In this document: piece after piece, positions 12,040 to 22,562 of the stretch
How the letters are laid out: the number at the start of each line of letters is the position of its first letter
Numbering within the stretch: the stretch's first letter is position 1
Assembly: GCA_947579605.1 (NCBI GenBank)
Contig: OX388313.1
Span: 27,655,214 to 27,719,213, forward strand
Source: Athripsodes cinereus
Lineage: Eukaryota > Arthropoda > Insecta > Trichoptera > Leptoceridae
Length of the DNA: 64,000 nt
Direction of reading: 5' to 3'
Position numbers and translations under genes: made by a program
The notes under the pieces: generated by a model
Databases searched by the model: none
Seen by the model: only the letters and a program-made list of their open reading frames with translations
What the model was told of the DNA's origin: nothing

Positions 12040-12270
12040 CGTGAGAATAGAAAACGATGAGGCTTCCTACAAGACGAATCTGGAGCGTGTGACTGTGGTG
12101 CAGAACAAACCATGCCACACTTGTTGGAGTGTCCATTGTGCCCTATCACATGCACAATGGAGGATATTTTTGACGCATCTCCAAGTGCTGTGCGTTTTGC
12201 ACAGTACTGGAAATCAGTTTGATTGGTTTTTCTAGATTTCGACACGATAAATAAATAATAGTAATAATAT
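12040..12270 (+). pseudogene. LINE-B C-terminal end
   Basis: Frame around 12068 reads CDCGAEQTMPHLLECPLCPITC..DIFDASPSAVRFAQYWKSV and a stop. CDCG..Q.M.HLL.CPL is the same Cys/His motif as in the 14214 fragment (CDCGETQNMTHLLNCPL). A 5'-truncated LINE remnant, slightly frameshifted upstream, followed by an AATAAT-rich tail. Confidence 0.75.
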
Positions 12271-12286
12271 AAATACTTACTAATTG

Positions 12287-12357
12287 TTCCGGGCTATGTG
12301 GCTCCCGTGAGGTAGAATTTCTGCTCACCAGACCACGGCCACATAACCTGGAACAAG
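12287..12357. repeat. Short inverted repeat
   Basis: TTGTTCCGGGCTATGTGGC and, reversed at the other end, TTGTTCCAGGTTATGTGGC enclose ~33 nt. Likely a structured 3' UTR piece or small MITE following the LINE-B end. Confidence 0.45.
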
Positions 12358-12504
12358 TTAATAATTATAACGCCAGCCGTGAATGCTCAAGATCTCACAG
12401 TGATAATATACATAATATAATTAATATCATGAAATAAAACAGTAAATGTCCATTGTGTTCATATTAATTTTGGAATCTGAATTCTGAGACATTTATTTCA
12501 TTCC

Positions 12505-12568
12505 TCACTATACATTGGCTTTTTGTTCTTCACTGTACATTGGCTTTTTATTCTTCACTGTACATTAC
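12505..12568. repeat. Three-copy ~24 bp tandem repeat
   Basis: (T)TCACTGTACATTGGCTTTTT repeats three times, the first and last diverged. The same motif appears at 63292 just before a LINE-A fragment. Confidence 0.6.
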
Positions 12569-12589
12569 AAATTAGTACTAAGTTTCTGA

Positions 12590-12787
12590 AGCCTGAATCA
12601 AAACACATTTTAGCGTTACGTTTTCGTGTCGCGATCGTTTGAATATACACGACGTTGCATCAAAGTGTCAATTTCCGTAATTATTATGTATCTTAGCAAC
12701 GAAATTGACACTTCCTTGCAACTTTGTCTATATTCGAACGCTAACGGAACGAAAACGTAACGTTAAAATGTGTTTTGACTTCGGGCT
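12590..12787. repeat. P1 fold-back element, copy 1
   Basis: Long imperfect arms: AAAACACATTTTAGCGTTAC on the left, its reverse complement near 12775 on the right. Centre GTGTCAATTTC..GAAATTGACAC. Directly followed by another P1 copy. Confidence 0.75.
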
Positions 12788-12993
12788 CAGTGGACTTAGT
12801 CAAAAAACATTTTAGCGTTACGTTTTCGTTTCGTTTTGTTCAAACGTGGACGACGTTGCGAGAACGCGTCAATTTTCGTAGCTACTTGTGTATTTGTGCT
12901 ACGAAAATTTACGCGTTCTCGCAACGTCGTCCACGTTTGAACGACAACGAAACGAAAACGTAACGCTAAAATGTGTTATGACTAGGCCCACTG
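12788..12993. repeat. P1 fold-back element, copy 2
   Basis: Nearly perfect ~85 bp arms containing ACGACGTTGCGAGAACGCGT and its reverse complement, around a loop of about 15 nt. Outer ends CAGTGGACTTAGTCA and TGACTAGGCCCACTG also pair. It lies head to tail with copy 1. No coding capacity. Confidence 0.8.
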
Positions 12994-13522
12994 GTCTATG
13001 TTATAATATGTCGATGTGATGATAACGAATGTACATAGAACTAAACACTTAGAATTTACAGAATACTTGCAAACAAAAGTTTATTCACCACTTGATTTAA
13101 TGTTTAGCTTTTTATTTTCTTGATTTAATAGTGTAAACATGTTCTTGCTGTTATCCTTTTACATTATTAAAGCCGTATGTATATAACCGCATAACGATTT
13201 CATATATTCTTACTTTTTTTTGTGTCTGCTAGACTGGTTTCATTGGGAGTTTTAGCACACTTACCTTTTTATTTTACTTATTTTTTCAAGACATACCTAA
13301 ACATAACCCTGGAAAGTTCGTAAGTATTCAAGATGAGATTAAATAGCTTATTCGCCATGTGCTTTGATTTCTAAAGCTTCAATGAGTTTTCATAAAACGG
13401 TGCATTTTAAAAGGAGTTGAACCTTAAGATTACTCGTAAGTTATTTGCAAAATACAAGAACGAAAAATAATAATTTCATAGATCTGTCTATACATATATA
13501 CCATCACTCCACAGAAATCATT
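12994..13522. other. AT-rich, nothing recognised
   Basis: No supported feature. Confidence 0.5.
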
Positions 13523-13960
13523 AACAGAGAGGACAAGCGCTGCCACATCACTCTACTATTAAGAAATCTATACACTGGCTGAGAGTCCCAGAGAAAATGG
13601 AGTTTAAATTATGTCTCGCTGTCCACAAAGCCTTAAGCTGCACGGCACCCACATGTATCACTGAGCTCTTTTCCGTTGGCGAAACTCCGAGACGATCACT
13701 GCGCTCGACCTCTTCTACTGTCAATAAACTCATGGAACCCAATAAGGCAAATACCTCCAAATTTGCAGAAAGGAGCTTCAGAGTCGCCGCGCCAACTGTC
13801 TGGAACAAATTGCCCGCAGAGCTGAGAGGAAATTTGTCTGCCACCACATTTAAGATGAAGTTGAAAACTCTATTGTTCAGGAGAAGTAACGGTACCTTAA
13901 AGATGGTCACATATAATTAAACGGCGCCATATATAAATTATGCAATTATTATTATCACAG
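13523..13960 (+). pseudogene. LINE-A (L2/CR1-like) C-terminal fragment
   Basis: The open frame 13597-13920 reads MEFKLCLAVHKAL..AP..ITELF..LRS, then SKFAERSFRVAAPTVWNKLP and LKTLLFRR, and a stop. This is the conserved terminus of L2/CR1-type reverse transcriptases (F..AAP..WN.LP..LR....FK..LKT.LF). Upstream, DKRCHIT is in another frame because of a 1 nt deletion relative to the copy at 63290. Both copies continue with AAACGGCGCCA and an ATT-rich tail. 5'-truncated and inactive. Confidence 0.85.
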
Positions 13961-14213
13961 CATATACCACAAGTAAGCATTTCTTACTTTTTTATAAATT
14001 TCACTTTTTCATAATCCTTGGACTCCTGAAATATCCGACAAATAAAGTTATTTCAACAATTTTCATAATACATCTCGAAAATCCAGTCAAATTGTATTAT
14101 GTGTATTGTCCATAGAGAAAAAATAAATAATTACTATTTGTCAGAGTAAATACAAGTATTAATTTAAACCTCTTTGACAAAGAATAATACTTACTTTCCG
14201 TGTCCATAATCAT

Positions 14214-15168
14214 CTATACTCTGTCCCTCCAGTAGTTCGCAGCCAAAATGGCATTGTCATTAGCTCGCCATAGATCTTCCTCAGAGCACCCCCCTCCCAT
14301 AAGCGGGCAATTCAGCAGGTGTGTCATGTTCTGGGTTTCCCCACAGTCGCACTTCACATCCTGGCCGGCCTCCAGCATTCCCCATCTGTCCAGGTTCACC
14401 CTGCATCTTCCTACGCCTGTCCTCAGTCTGTTCAGGGATTTCCAGGTTGCATATGGTAGTTGGTGACCTGTTGGAAGTTCCTCTGTTGGTTTGGGTAGAT
14501 TTTCATTTCCCAAGTGTTCTTTCCACAACTCAACTCTTCTCCCTTTGCTGGTTGAGGTTGATACCGTTGGGTTCCTGAGGAAGCTGTTTCTAGACTTGAG
14601 CCTTGAGGGCGGGGGGATGTGGCCATATAGCGGATGTCGAGGGTCATCTTGCTGTCTCCTTTTTTCCTCCTCAGAGGCTACCACTCTTCGTATATGTGGT
14701 GGTGCTATCCCAGTTAGTAATTGGTTTTTTTCCACAGGAGTAGGTCTAAGGCATCCAGTTATGAGTCTGTTAGTTTCGTTCAAAGCAACATCTACGTTTC
14801 TAGTATGACAAGATTGAAACCAAACTGGGGCCGCATACTCAGCTGCCGAGTAGCAGAGTGCAAGTCCTGAAGTTCTAAGGACAGATGGTTGTGCACCCCA
14901 CTTTGTTCCGACTAGCTTTCGGAGAATATTGTTCCGAGCACAAATTTTCCCCTTGGTGTTTAGACAATGTTGCTTAAATGAGAGTGTTCTATCTAACACT
15001 ATACCAAGGTACTTAGGGTTTTCGCAATTTTCCAGTTTCTTTCCCTCCCATGTCACGTTTAGTGTTCTCTTGGCATCCCGGTTTCTTAGATGGAAGGTAC
15101 ATAGTTGTGTTTTTGTTGGATTAGGTTTAAGATTATTATCCCTGTAGTATTCGGACAGTTTATTCAGA
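14214..15168 (-). pseudogene. LINE-B (Jockey-like) reverse-transcriptase C-terminal half
   Basis: A continuous minus-strand frame with no stops runs from about 15168, through a GTG at 15056, to the stop at 14214. It reads NPTKTQLCTFHLRNRDAKR, then PKYLGIVLDRTLSFKQH (post-catalytic thumb region), AVEYA-like SAAEYAAPVW, RLITGCLRPTP, SRLKSRNSFL, and ends with the knuckle CDCGETQNMTHLLNCPL and YWRDRV. These are hallmarks of Jockey-group elements in insects. The catalytic FADD box and everything upstream are missing, so it is a 5'-truncated insertion that has kept its frame and is fairly young. An AAGTA-rich tail follows at 14190. Related ends: 8375, 12040, 27552. Confidence 0.85.
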
Positions 15169-15689
15169 ATAAATATACAAAGAATAATTATATCATTCCT
15201 GTAACATTTTTAACAAAAAGCTTTTTTCCTCTATCAATCCGATAAATATTCATTTCTATAAAGTTCCTTTTGAAAGCTTTTAATACGTTTATTAAAATAT
15301 TTAAAAAAATGTTTTCTCTAGAATTCATTTCATAAACGTTATGTTAAAAATGCGAACATTTTCAAATGTATTGTTGCAAAAGTTCAAACGAATCTTATGG
15401 ATCGAAATAATTCAATGAACGTTGACAATAAAATATACTAGTATTTCAAGTATTTTTTATTTTCCTTGCTTTAAGATGAAATATATATGGAAATTGCGAA
15501 ATTTTACAAACCTAAATCACTCGCAAACGAGTGTATGGTCTTGAGAAGAATAGAATATAGGGTTTAAAACAATTTTAGTCTCGTGACTAACAAAACAAGT
15601 TGAAAACTTTAATGAGTGTCAGAAGCAAACACTTCCAACATGTACTTTGATAACAAATTTTAGTTTTGGCTTTGTTAAAAGACAATCTA
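15169..15689. other. AT-rich; one shared hairpin
   Basis: ATCACTCGCAAACGAGTG at 15517 (stem CACTCG/CGAGTG) recurs in reverse near 49365 and, changed, near 48328. Otherwise nothing. Confidence 0.4.
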
Positions 15690-15790
15690 AAAGTTCTTAA
15701 CACTTACATAACATAAAATGCATAGACAATTCACACAGATCGAGCTTGTCCCAAACTAAGAAGAATCTTGTATTATGGGTACTAACGAGA
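15690..15790 (-). mobile_element. SINE2, 3' fragment
   Basis: Reverse strand of the SINE2 3' region: GTACCCATAATACAAGATTC, TAGTTTGGGACAAGCTCG, CTGTGTGAATTGTCTA and a TTATG-type tail. The tRNA-like head is missing. Confidence 0.75.
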
Positions 15791-15829
15791 CAAAACTAAA
15801 AAAATACTTACTGAAGAGATTGAAGTTAA

Positions 15830-15960
15830 ATAATTCAAGTCAACACCAGTGGAAAAAATAAAACACCTGTTTTATTTTTTCGATATGGAATTCTACTACC
15901 TAAACACCAACACAGTGAATCAACACCAGTGGTGTATGTATAAATAAAACCTCTGTAAGG
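15830..15960. repeat. P2-related terminal module
   Basis: GGAATTCTACTACCTAAACA plus ACACAGTGAATC match the right end of P2 copies at 18965 and 48775. A small hairpin (AAAAATAAAACA / TGTTTTATTTTTT) precedes it, and CAACACCAGTGG is repeated on both sides. Confidence 0.55.
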
Positions 15961-17654
15961 TAAATGATATTAAATCATTCAAAATCTACTCCACATCTAA
16001 AACTGTCACGCAATAAGGAAATACCGATTATCCGAGATCTTTTAGAGTTTGAATAATAATATAAAATGACTCCAATAAAACATGCTGTCAGCTGAAGCTT
16101 GAGACAACTCGGAGTGAGTGTTTTATGAGATGAATTTGTCATTCCATGAAACACTACAGTTTCAGTTTCCAGAATACAGTATTCACTAGCAGTTGATAAA
16201 TTATTGTAAATGTGATGAAACTGTACGATCACTTATACACCATTTCTGGGAATAAGACTACGAGAAAGGTTACCTAAAAGATGAGAAGATCGGCGTCACA
16301 AGAGAGACCTATTACCGAAGAGATCATTAATAATAAATCTTTATTGATCACAACACAAAAGAAAAATACAAATAAAAGTAAGAAAGCAAAGTGTAAAACT
16401 GTGAGCAGACAACGAGCGTCCTTGATGTAATATAATATATTCCAAACAACCCTATCATTTACACAAGAAGGTTTAAACGGTGTAGTAAAGATTAAAACTT
16501 TTTGTGTAATATAGCTTGGTTTGGTTTGGTTAATTTTAAAAACTGTGATTTGGAATAAGCGATAGTTTTGGTAGTCAATCCTCAAGAATATTTAATTATA
16601 GTAAGAACGATTTTTCTTTCATTTTTTATTTATTCATAATTTTTAAGGAACTGACAAATTAATTATACAAATTAAGTAAAACACATCGAGTAAACCAGTT
16701 AAGATTGCTTTCGTACAATCTAGTGAACATTTTGAAGCATTTCATATTATAAAAAACGTATGGTCGTTGTTGATAGAAAACTTATCTACTATTCACCAAC
16801 AAGCATAATTATACCAAAATATGTCTATAATTTTATTCATAAATTTTTATTTATTACCTATTTAAAACAAAATAAGATAAGGTTAGGTGGAATCTTTAAT
16901 GACATCGATATAAAATATAAGGAAAGTTGTTATTTAAGATATAAGAATTACCCTTTATCCTTCAAAGCACGAGCTCTGCTCAATTTTGAAGGAACAAATA
17001 AAAGAAAGATATGTGTTTTTATTATTATATTGTATTGATTGAATATTGTTTTAAGTGTATATTTTTTACTGAATAAATATATTTGAATTTGTTGATGTAC
17101 CTATGAGACGCAACAACATACAAAAAGTTTGAATTCGCCAAATTTTCTAGTCAAAAACGCAAATTATTATTCATTTAAATATTATGGATACTTTGTACGC
17201 GATTATCGTATTAACGAGAACAGTACCTGGATCAGGTCTTAAAAGATTATCCTAGATGTTCTAAAAAGGTTTTTTTATTTTTCGGGAATATAAAATAAAG
17301 AATAGCATAAAGTGAATTCAGTAGCTTAGAGTTTATTAATTGTTTCAGCACGTGAAATAGAGCTTATAACATTATTATATTATATTTAAGAGAGAGAGAA
17401 TGGTTTTATTGCAGATTCGGCTTGAGTTAAGTGTAAGGTGCCATTTTCATTATACTGAGATGCAAAATTTACGTCAGATACCAATCCCATAAACCATAAA
17501 CAATTGTAAGATTTATGCTAACACTTGCTTAGGTGCAATATAGCTAGTGTTTAGCTAGCATTTTGTTTTTCTCGTGTCTAGTATTGATCAAGGCACCCCT
17601 CTTTAAGTCGCCATCCTCCTCCAATGAATACCCACTGCATTCTTGATTATCTTG
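15961..17654. other. AT-rich, nothing recognised
   Basis: 1.7 kb without any supported feature on either strand. Confidence 0.5.
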
Positions 17655-17815
17655 TATCATCTTATCGCCTAGGATCTAGCTAACTATGTTGACCGTTCCT
17701 TCTTTGTGGTTGGTCCAGTGCTGTGGAACAAAATTCCTTATAATTTGCGAACTCTGTAGAGTGCGGAGGTGTTTAAGGTAGGGTTAGCGACCCTATTGTT
17801 CAGGAAGTGTTAAGA
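17655..17815 (+). pseudogene. LINE-A-type C-terminal remnant, decayed
   Basis: Reading VDRSFFVVGPVLWNKIPYNLR and, after damage, FKVGLATLLFRK before a stop, this matches the R.F...GP..WN.LP..LR / LF terminus of L2/CR1-like reverse transcriptases. Confidence 0.65.
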
Positions 17816-17929
17816 TTCTTAAAAAAATGGCTAGTTATTATTATTCTTTTGTCAATTTCAGTCTTTGTCTTTATTTCAGTCGTCATTGCTTGAATTTTGT
17901 GAAAAGCAGATACTTATTCGTAAAACAGC

Positions 17930-18077
17930 ACTTGAAGATATTCATCATCTTCAATTCAGCGATGAGGTATGTCATCCACTTTGAATATATTTTTTGTAGC
18001 ACAGAATGCCTGTATATTTATTATATGCAGTTTGATCCGCTGCCTGCATACCCATGGTATGGGGTGTTCACATTTGG
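17930..18077 (+). repeat. R1 partial copy
   Basis: CAGCGATGAGGTATGTCATCC, then a TTATATGCAGTTTGATCCGC variant. It ends where the element at 18078 begins. Confidence 0.6.
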
Positions 18078-18505
18078 CTAATATCGCCAGGCGAAAAAAC
18101 GAAATTCGCCGAACATCCATTGATCGTTTCACACAGTCCTCCGATATAGAAACGATCTGTCAGATGCGCTTTGATTTTGACACTGTTTTCAAAATGGCGG
18201 ACGTCGAGATGGAGATCGCGAAGTGTTTATTTTTAGTCGAAAATGTTAAAGTAGAGGTTATAAGGCGCTTTTTAATTAAGAAAACAAACGCCACAAACCA
18301 ACAACAAAGATAACAGCTGTCACGAAGCGGGAAACATTATAAAAATTATAGGTTATAAAGTTTTTACCATAGATACGAACGCCGCGCACATCTGCGCATG
18401 CGCAAATCGTTCAATCGACCGAAAAAGTTGGAAGGTGGTCAACTCGAGACGACATCGTTTTTACTGGTTTTTACTTGGTGCCCTAGCGATATTCGCTAAA
18501 GTGAG
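18078..18505. mobile_element. Possible DNA transposon remnant with a small ORF
   Basis: Weak inverted ends GCTAATATCGCCAGG (18078) and, reversed at 18505, GCGAATATCGCTAGG. Inside, ATG at 18194 in a good eukaryotic start context (AAAATGG) opens 39 codons (MADVEMEIAKCLFLVEN..) to 18313. Base composition is less AT-rich than the surroundings and CpG-containing. I do not recognise the peptide. It could be the first exon of a transposase or chance. Confidence 0.3.
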
Positions 18506-18907
18506 AACACCACAATATAGGTACTGGTATCTGATGCCTTAAATGAACTGAAGTATAATATAATGTGAATAGGACCTCGAGTGAAAAGGTCATTTGTGTA
18601 CTAACCCCATGTCCTTTGGTTGCCATGGATACGGCACGTCCCTGTATTCTAGCAATAACTATGGCAGATATATAATGTAACTGAGTACTACTACAAGTAT
18701 AAAAAGAGCAGCAACAATAAAATAATAATGAAACACAACGACACTTTGTATAACTGACAAAGACAGTCTCGAGTGTCCTGTAAGAGTCGCCACCTGTTGT
18801 AAACATCATTTTGTATTTAAAATTATGTAAGTCAAGACAAGTTATGTTTATTGCGAAGTTTTTATGATAAACTTTTCCGTGGATGGTTGGCTGACTAATA
18901 TTAAATG
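18506..18907. other. AT-rich; a short R1-like piece
   Basis: CTCGAGTGTCCTGTAAGAG at 18771 resembles R1. Nothing else. Confidence 0.35.
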
Positions 18908-19215
18908 TATTTAAGTGTCTTGTAAAAAGGCAATTAAAGACGTTTTTAAAATAGCACATTCAAGATGATATCTAAAATGTTTTTCTAGTATATTGTTTAT
19001 AATTGCAATCCCTCTAGATTGACAATGCCCTCATGATACAAAAGATATCTTTCTTAATAATAAACAATAAAGTATAAAAAACATTTGTTTAGATTATTTC
19101 ATTTTGGAATTCTACTACCTAAACACCGACACAGTGAATACATTCAAGACATTATTTGACAACTTAAATTCAGCGGTGAGGTTTGGCACTCGTACTAAAT
19201 GTTTTATTTCAATGG
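18908..19215 (+). repeat. R1 copy split by a P2 insertion
   Basis: AAGTGTCTTGTAAAAAGGCA on the left and AAATTCAGCGGTGAGGTTTG on the right belong to one R1 copy. They are separated by the P2 element 18965-19139. Confidence 0.7.
18965..19139. repeat. P2 element, copy with target duplication
   Basis: 175 bp bounded by the exact 9 bp repeat ACATTCAAG (18956-18964 and 19140-19148) inside an R1 copy, which fixes both ends. Internal arms (AAATGTTTTTC..ATTGTTTAT and its complement) are decayed. The right end is GGAATTCTACTACCTAAACA..CACAGTGAAT. Confidence 0.7.
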
Positions 19216-19344
19216 TACAGATAAAATAACCCATGAGTTCAATACATACAATTAGTCCTTTGCTGCTTCATCTGCGGTTTTATAGATAACGATATAGAAG
19301 GATAATTTTGGCGAATACTTACCACTTTAACTTGTGTCTTCCAT

Positions 19345-19550
19345 TACCACAACAGGTACACATAGTATACAATACATCAAACACACATATACAATGCAAC
19401 AAATACGCGTATATAATGCATCAAATACGCATATCTAATATGTAACCCATAGATCTCGGACAATGTGAAGATGGACAATTTTTCTCCGACCAGGAATCGG
19501 ACTCGTGACTCAAAAGCAAGTGCTTTACCTCTGCACCACGCCGTTCTTCA
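19345..19550 (-). mobile_element. SINE2 copy with internal 22 bp expansion
   Basis: Minus-strand tRNA-like head near 19482-19548 (GCGTGGTGCAGAGGTAAAGC, then a B box changed to AGTCCGATTCC). Downstream, a ~22 bp module is present three times (19366-19434), where the copy at 28029 has about one. Confidence 0.65.
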
Positions 19551-19870
19551 TATATATTTACCCGAAAATCATTTAACATTCCTAAGTCGAGGACTACCTT
19601 CACAATATTATAAAGTTTTATTGCTTTTCACATTTTCACTTGCCAAAACACAGCCGACGTTCCTAATAATATATTAAAGCTGTACTATACAAAGAGGTTG
19701 TATATTATATTTTCTTTCTGCGTCCATTGGTGGAAAATATAATAATAATAATATAACCAGATAAACTTTAATCTCACGAAGATACAAGCTAGAGCTGGGC
19801 GCCTCTAAAAGTAATAAAAAAATTCTCCTTTTTTAATCTGTATAAAAATTAACTTCTTTACTCGTTAACT
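19551..19870. other. AT-rich, nothing recognised
   Basis: No supported feature. Confidence 0.4.
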
Positions 19871-19983
19871 AGTATAGTATAGTATAGTATAGTATAGTAT
19901 AGTATAGTATAGTATAGTATAGTATAGTATAGTATAGTATAGTATAGTATAGTATAGTATAGTATAGTATAGTATAGTATAGT
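19871..19983. repeat. (AGTAT)n microsatellite, ~22 perfect units
   Basis: 110 bp of uninterrupted AGTAT pentamers, flanked on both sides by TCGTTAACT, which itself looks duplicated. Confidence 0.95.
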
Positions 19984-20426
19984 CGTTAACTGTCGGTTCT
20001 AATAATCTTTCTTATCTTATACCATTAATTAAATGGAGATTTTAATAATATTTATGGATAGATAGAATATTGAAACCAACCCTAGGTCATTATTTTTTTT
20101 TAAATGTAAGGAAGATTACAATTACTAAATAAGTACACTTTATTCAATCAATCAATAACAATGTACAAATATTGAGACAATTTATCACCAATATTGCTAC
20201 AATTAAGCTGCAGCAGCCTCAATCAATTATTTGTTACATTTTTTCCAGAAAACTGGGAGCTAGACAATGGTTCACGATTAATAAATATTATTTTTTATCG
20301 GAAAAATAACCAACTTTTTAAAAATTGCTGCAAACTCCTTCTTCCATATAAAGTAATGGACTTCATTTAATAAAGTTACCTAATGATACTGTTAAAAATA
20401 ACGATATTGAATATTTATAGTTGTTT
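19984..20426. other. AT-rich, nothing recognised
   Basis: No supported feature. Confidence 0.5.
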
Positions 20427-20505
20427 AGAATGTTTATTACATGCAGCTTCTCTGTTGGCCACCCCACTTGTGGGATATACTGTGATGGTGTATAAGTAGT
20501 ATAGT
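20427..20505 (+). repeat. R1 3' fragment
   Basis: TTTATTACATGCAGCTTCTC and CCACCCCACTTGTGGGATAT, then a TAG-like tail. Confidence 0.7.
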
Positions 20506-21084
20506 TAATCAAAATTTTATGGAAGTTTTATAAATGGTTAATCTTAATGCCTAAGTCTAAGAGAATAAACACATAGGTACTACCTTTATTTTCTTCTAGA
20601 TCTAATAAGAATTTATTAAACATTTCACAAGCTATATACATTCACACAGATTCTGTCCTCCTTAATATACTTAGCTTAATTGAGTCTGAGAAGTCCTTGA
20701 AAATGTATAGAAATTTCCCCTTTTTTCTAAGCTTTCCGGTATTATGTACTCTAAAAATATTGGATGCCCCATTGGACAGCCTCAAAATCTTAAGAAAAAC
20801 TTTGAAGACGTAGATGTAGCACCAAAGTATGCTTTAAAAAACAGAGGAATTTGTAAAACACTACGCATAAGATATCTGAGACCTTAAACTCAGTAGAAAC
20901 GAGGAGTGAGTGAATTCGGAAGAATTAAAAAAGAATGTGTAATGCCAGGTTGAGGTGGCGATCCGTCCTTGGTTTATAAATGGCAGTATAGAGGATGTAC
21001 CTTTCCTAAAAATATTTTTGAATTAATAAGATAAGGTGGCCTACAGAATGATTGTTAGTGGAGAATGACCATATCAATTGGATG
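20506..21084. other. AT-rich, nothing recognised
   Basis: Part may be upstream LINE-C sequence, but I cannot read a convincing frame. Confidence 0.35.
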
Positions 21085-21372
21085 CGAGAGGAGTCTTGTG
21101 GATAGAATCAGTGTAAATAAGTTGTGCTGAATGCACGATGAAAGGGTCACGAAGAGGGTGTATTTTTCTGAAAGAAGGGGTGTGAGAAAGCGCAAAACGT
21201 CCAAAAACTGCGTGGCTGGACCACGTGGATCAAATTTTCAAGGATGACCACATGTTGAGTAAGAGAAATCGGCGTGCATGTATGAGAAATAGGTAGAATT
21301 CAGAGGCAATGAAAGACGTGTGTAAGGGTACATTAACACGGCATATCGATAGATAGATATAGATAGATAGAT
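21085..21372 (+). pseudogene. LINE-C C-terminal remnant with GATA tail
   Basis: In shifted frames it reads RVTKRVYFSERRGVRKR, then TAWLDHVDQIFKDDHMLSK and RNRRACMRNR. This is the same end as at 28305 (RMTKQIYLAERNGARRRGRP..DHLNQILQDGHVLSKLNRRACMRN). Frameshifts make it a pseudogene. It ends in a GATA microsatellite (21346-21372). Confidence 0.7.
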
Positions 21373-21699
21373 AATATATACCATCAATACTTTAATAACA
21401 GAAAAACATGTGAAAAAAAATAAAAAATAATCCATGATAAATATTTTTTCAGCCGAATACTTCCAGCACCATAAATTATTCACAATATTTACTCCCTTGA
21501 CACTTAGTTTTTGTGTATAAGGCGAAATCCTGGCAACGAAGGATATTATTCTATGTACACAATATCGATAAAAAGGATAAAGACAATGAAATACATAGTT
21601 TATTTTTGTTTGGAACTATTTTATTACACTGGGCTAAAATTAATGAAGTTGTTATTTTTTATTTCAATACCTTTATCCAATTCAATAATATTTATGATA

Positions 21700-21848
21700 A
21701 TACTAGCTCTTGGAGCACCCGACAGAGAAGGTCTCCCTCTCTTTTTTTGTAAGTTTTCGAGTGACCTTTGAAAAGCAGATGTTTGAAACTACATTTTACA
21801 AATCCAATTCAGTAATGAGATTTGCCACCTATTCCTGAATGACTTATT
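21700..21848 (+). repeat. R1 5' part
   Basis: TTGGAGCACCCGACAGAGAA, GTAAGTTTTCGAGTGACC, then CAGTAATGAGATTTGCCACC. Truncated before the 3' block. Confidence 0.7.
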
Positions 21849-22291
21849 TTTTTGATTCACAGAAAACAAATTGGCATTAAAAATCAAAGGAGTTTCTCTA
21901 AATTAGTCAAATAACCAACTTACATTGTCTTCTAGGTCTTGTACCGGCACAACAGCGGTGAAACCTCAAAAAATCTGACAGATCACGACCTTCAGAATTG
22001 AGTGAATCTACGCAGAAAAAAAAACATAATTTTTTTCCTAAAGTGTTCATTCAGAAACTAAATCTTAAAATATATCAATATTTACAATCCATCTCGAAAC
22101 AATAAATTTACTTTATTCTTAGCAAATAATAACATCTCAAGAAATCGTTTCATGTTCAAAACTTTAATCAAATATTAAAACAATCTTTGAATCAATAAAT
22201 TGATATTAAAACTGAAAATAATTGTTTAAGTAAACTTTTCACTCTATCAATCTGTATTATTGTTCAAAATCTATTCAATTTAAAGTTTATA
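21849..22291. other. AT-rich, nothing recognised
   Basis: No supported feature. Confidence 0.5.
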
Positions 22292-22424
22292 TATGTCACC
22301 GCCCGATAGTTAGATTAGCCAGTTAACGAAATGGCTAGGCAGTTAGTTAAATGCCGGCATTCAGATGAATGACTTGATATTTCATAAAATCACAATGACG
22401 TCCAAAACGTTGAACATTTTACCT

Positions 22425-22562
22425 TATAATAATAATAATCTTTATTGCACAACAATAGTTTTCAATAGAAAAAAAAAACATAAAATTATTACTACTGAAC
22501 ACATACTTCTGTGCAATGGGCGAGTTTATCGCTGAAACGCGATATCTTCCAACTAACTCATT
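22425..22562 (-). mobile_element. LINE-H 3' end
   Basis: Reverse-strand GTTGGAAGATATCGCG, AAACTCGCCCATTGC and an (ATT)n tail, as at 34365. It lies inside the transposon at 22292. Confidence 0.75.

Noticed and set aside
13548..13910. Minus-strand frame opposite the LINE-A fragment
   Set aside because: Antisense shadow; the plus strand carries the conserved RT terminus. The same applies to 63539-63895 and to the plus frames over 14248-15147 and 59739-60266.
18483..18959. 158-codon minus-strand frame as a gene
   Set aside because: No recognisable domain or conserved start, and it overlaps R1-like pieces.
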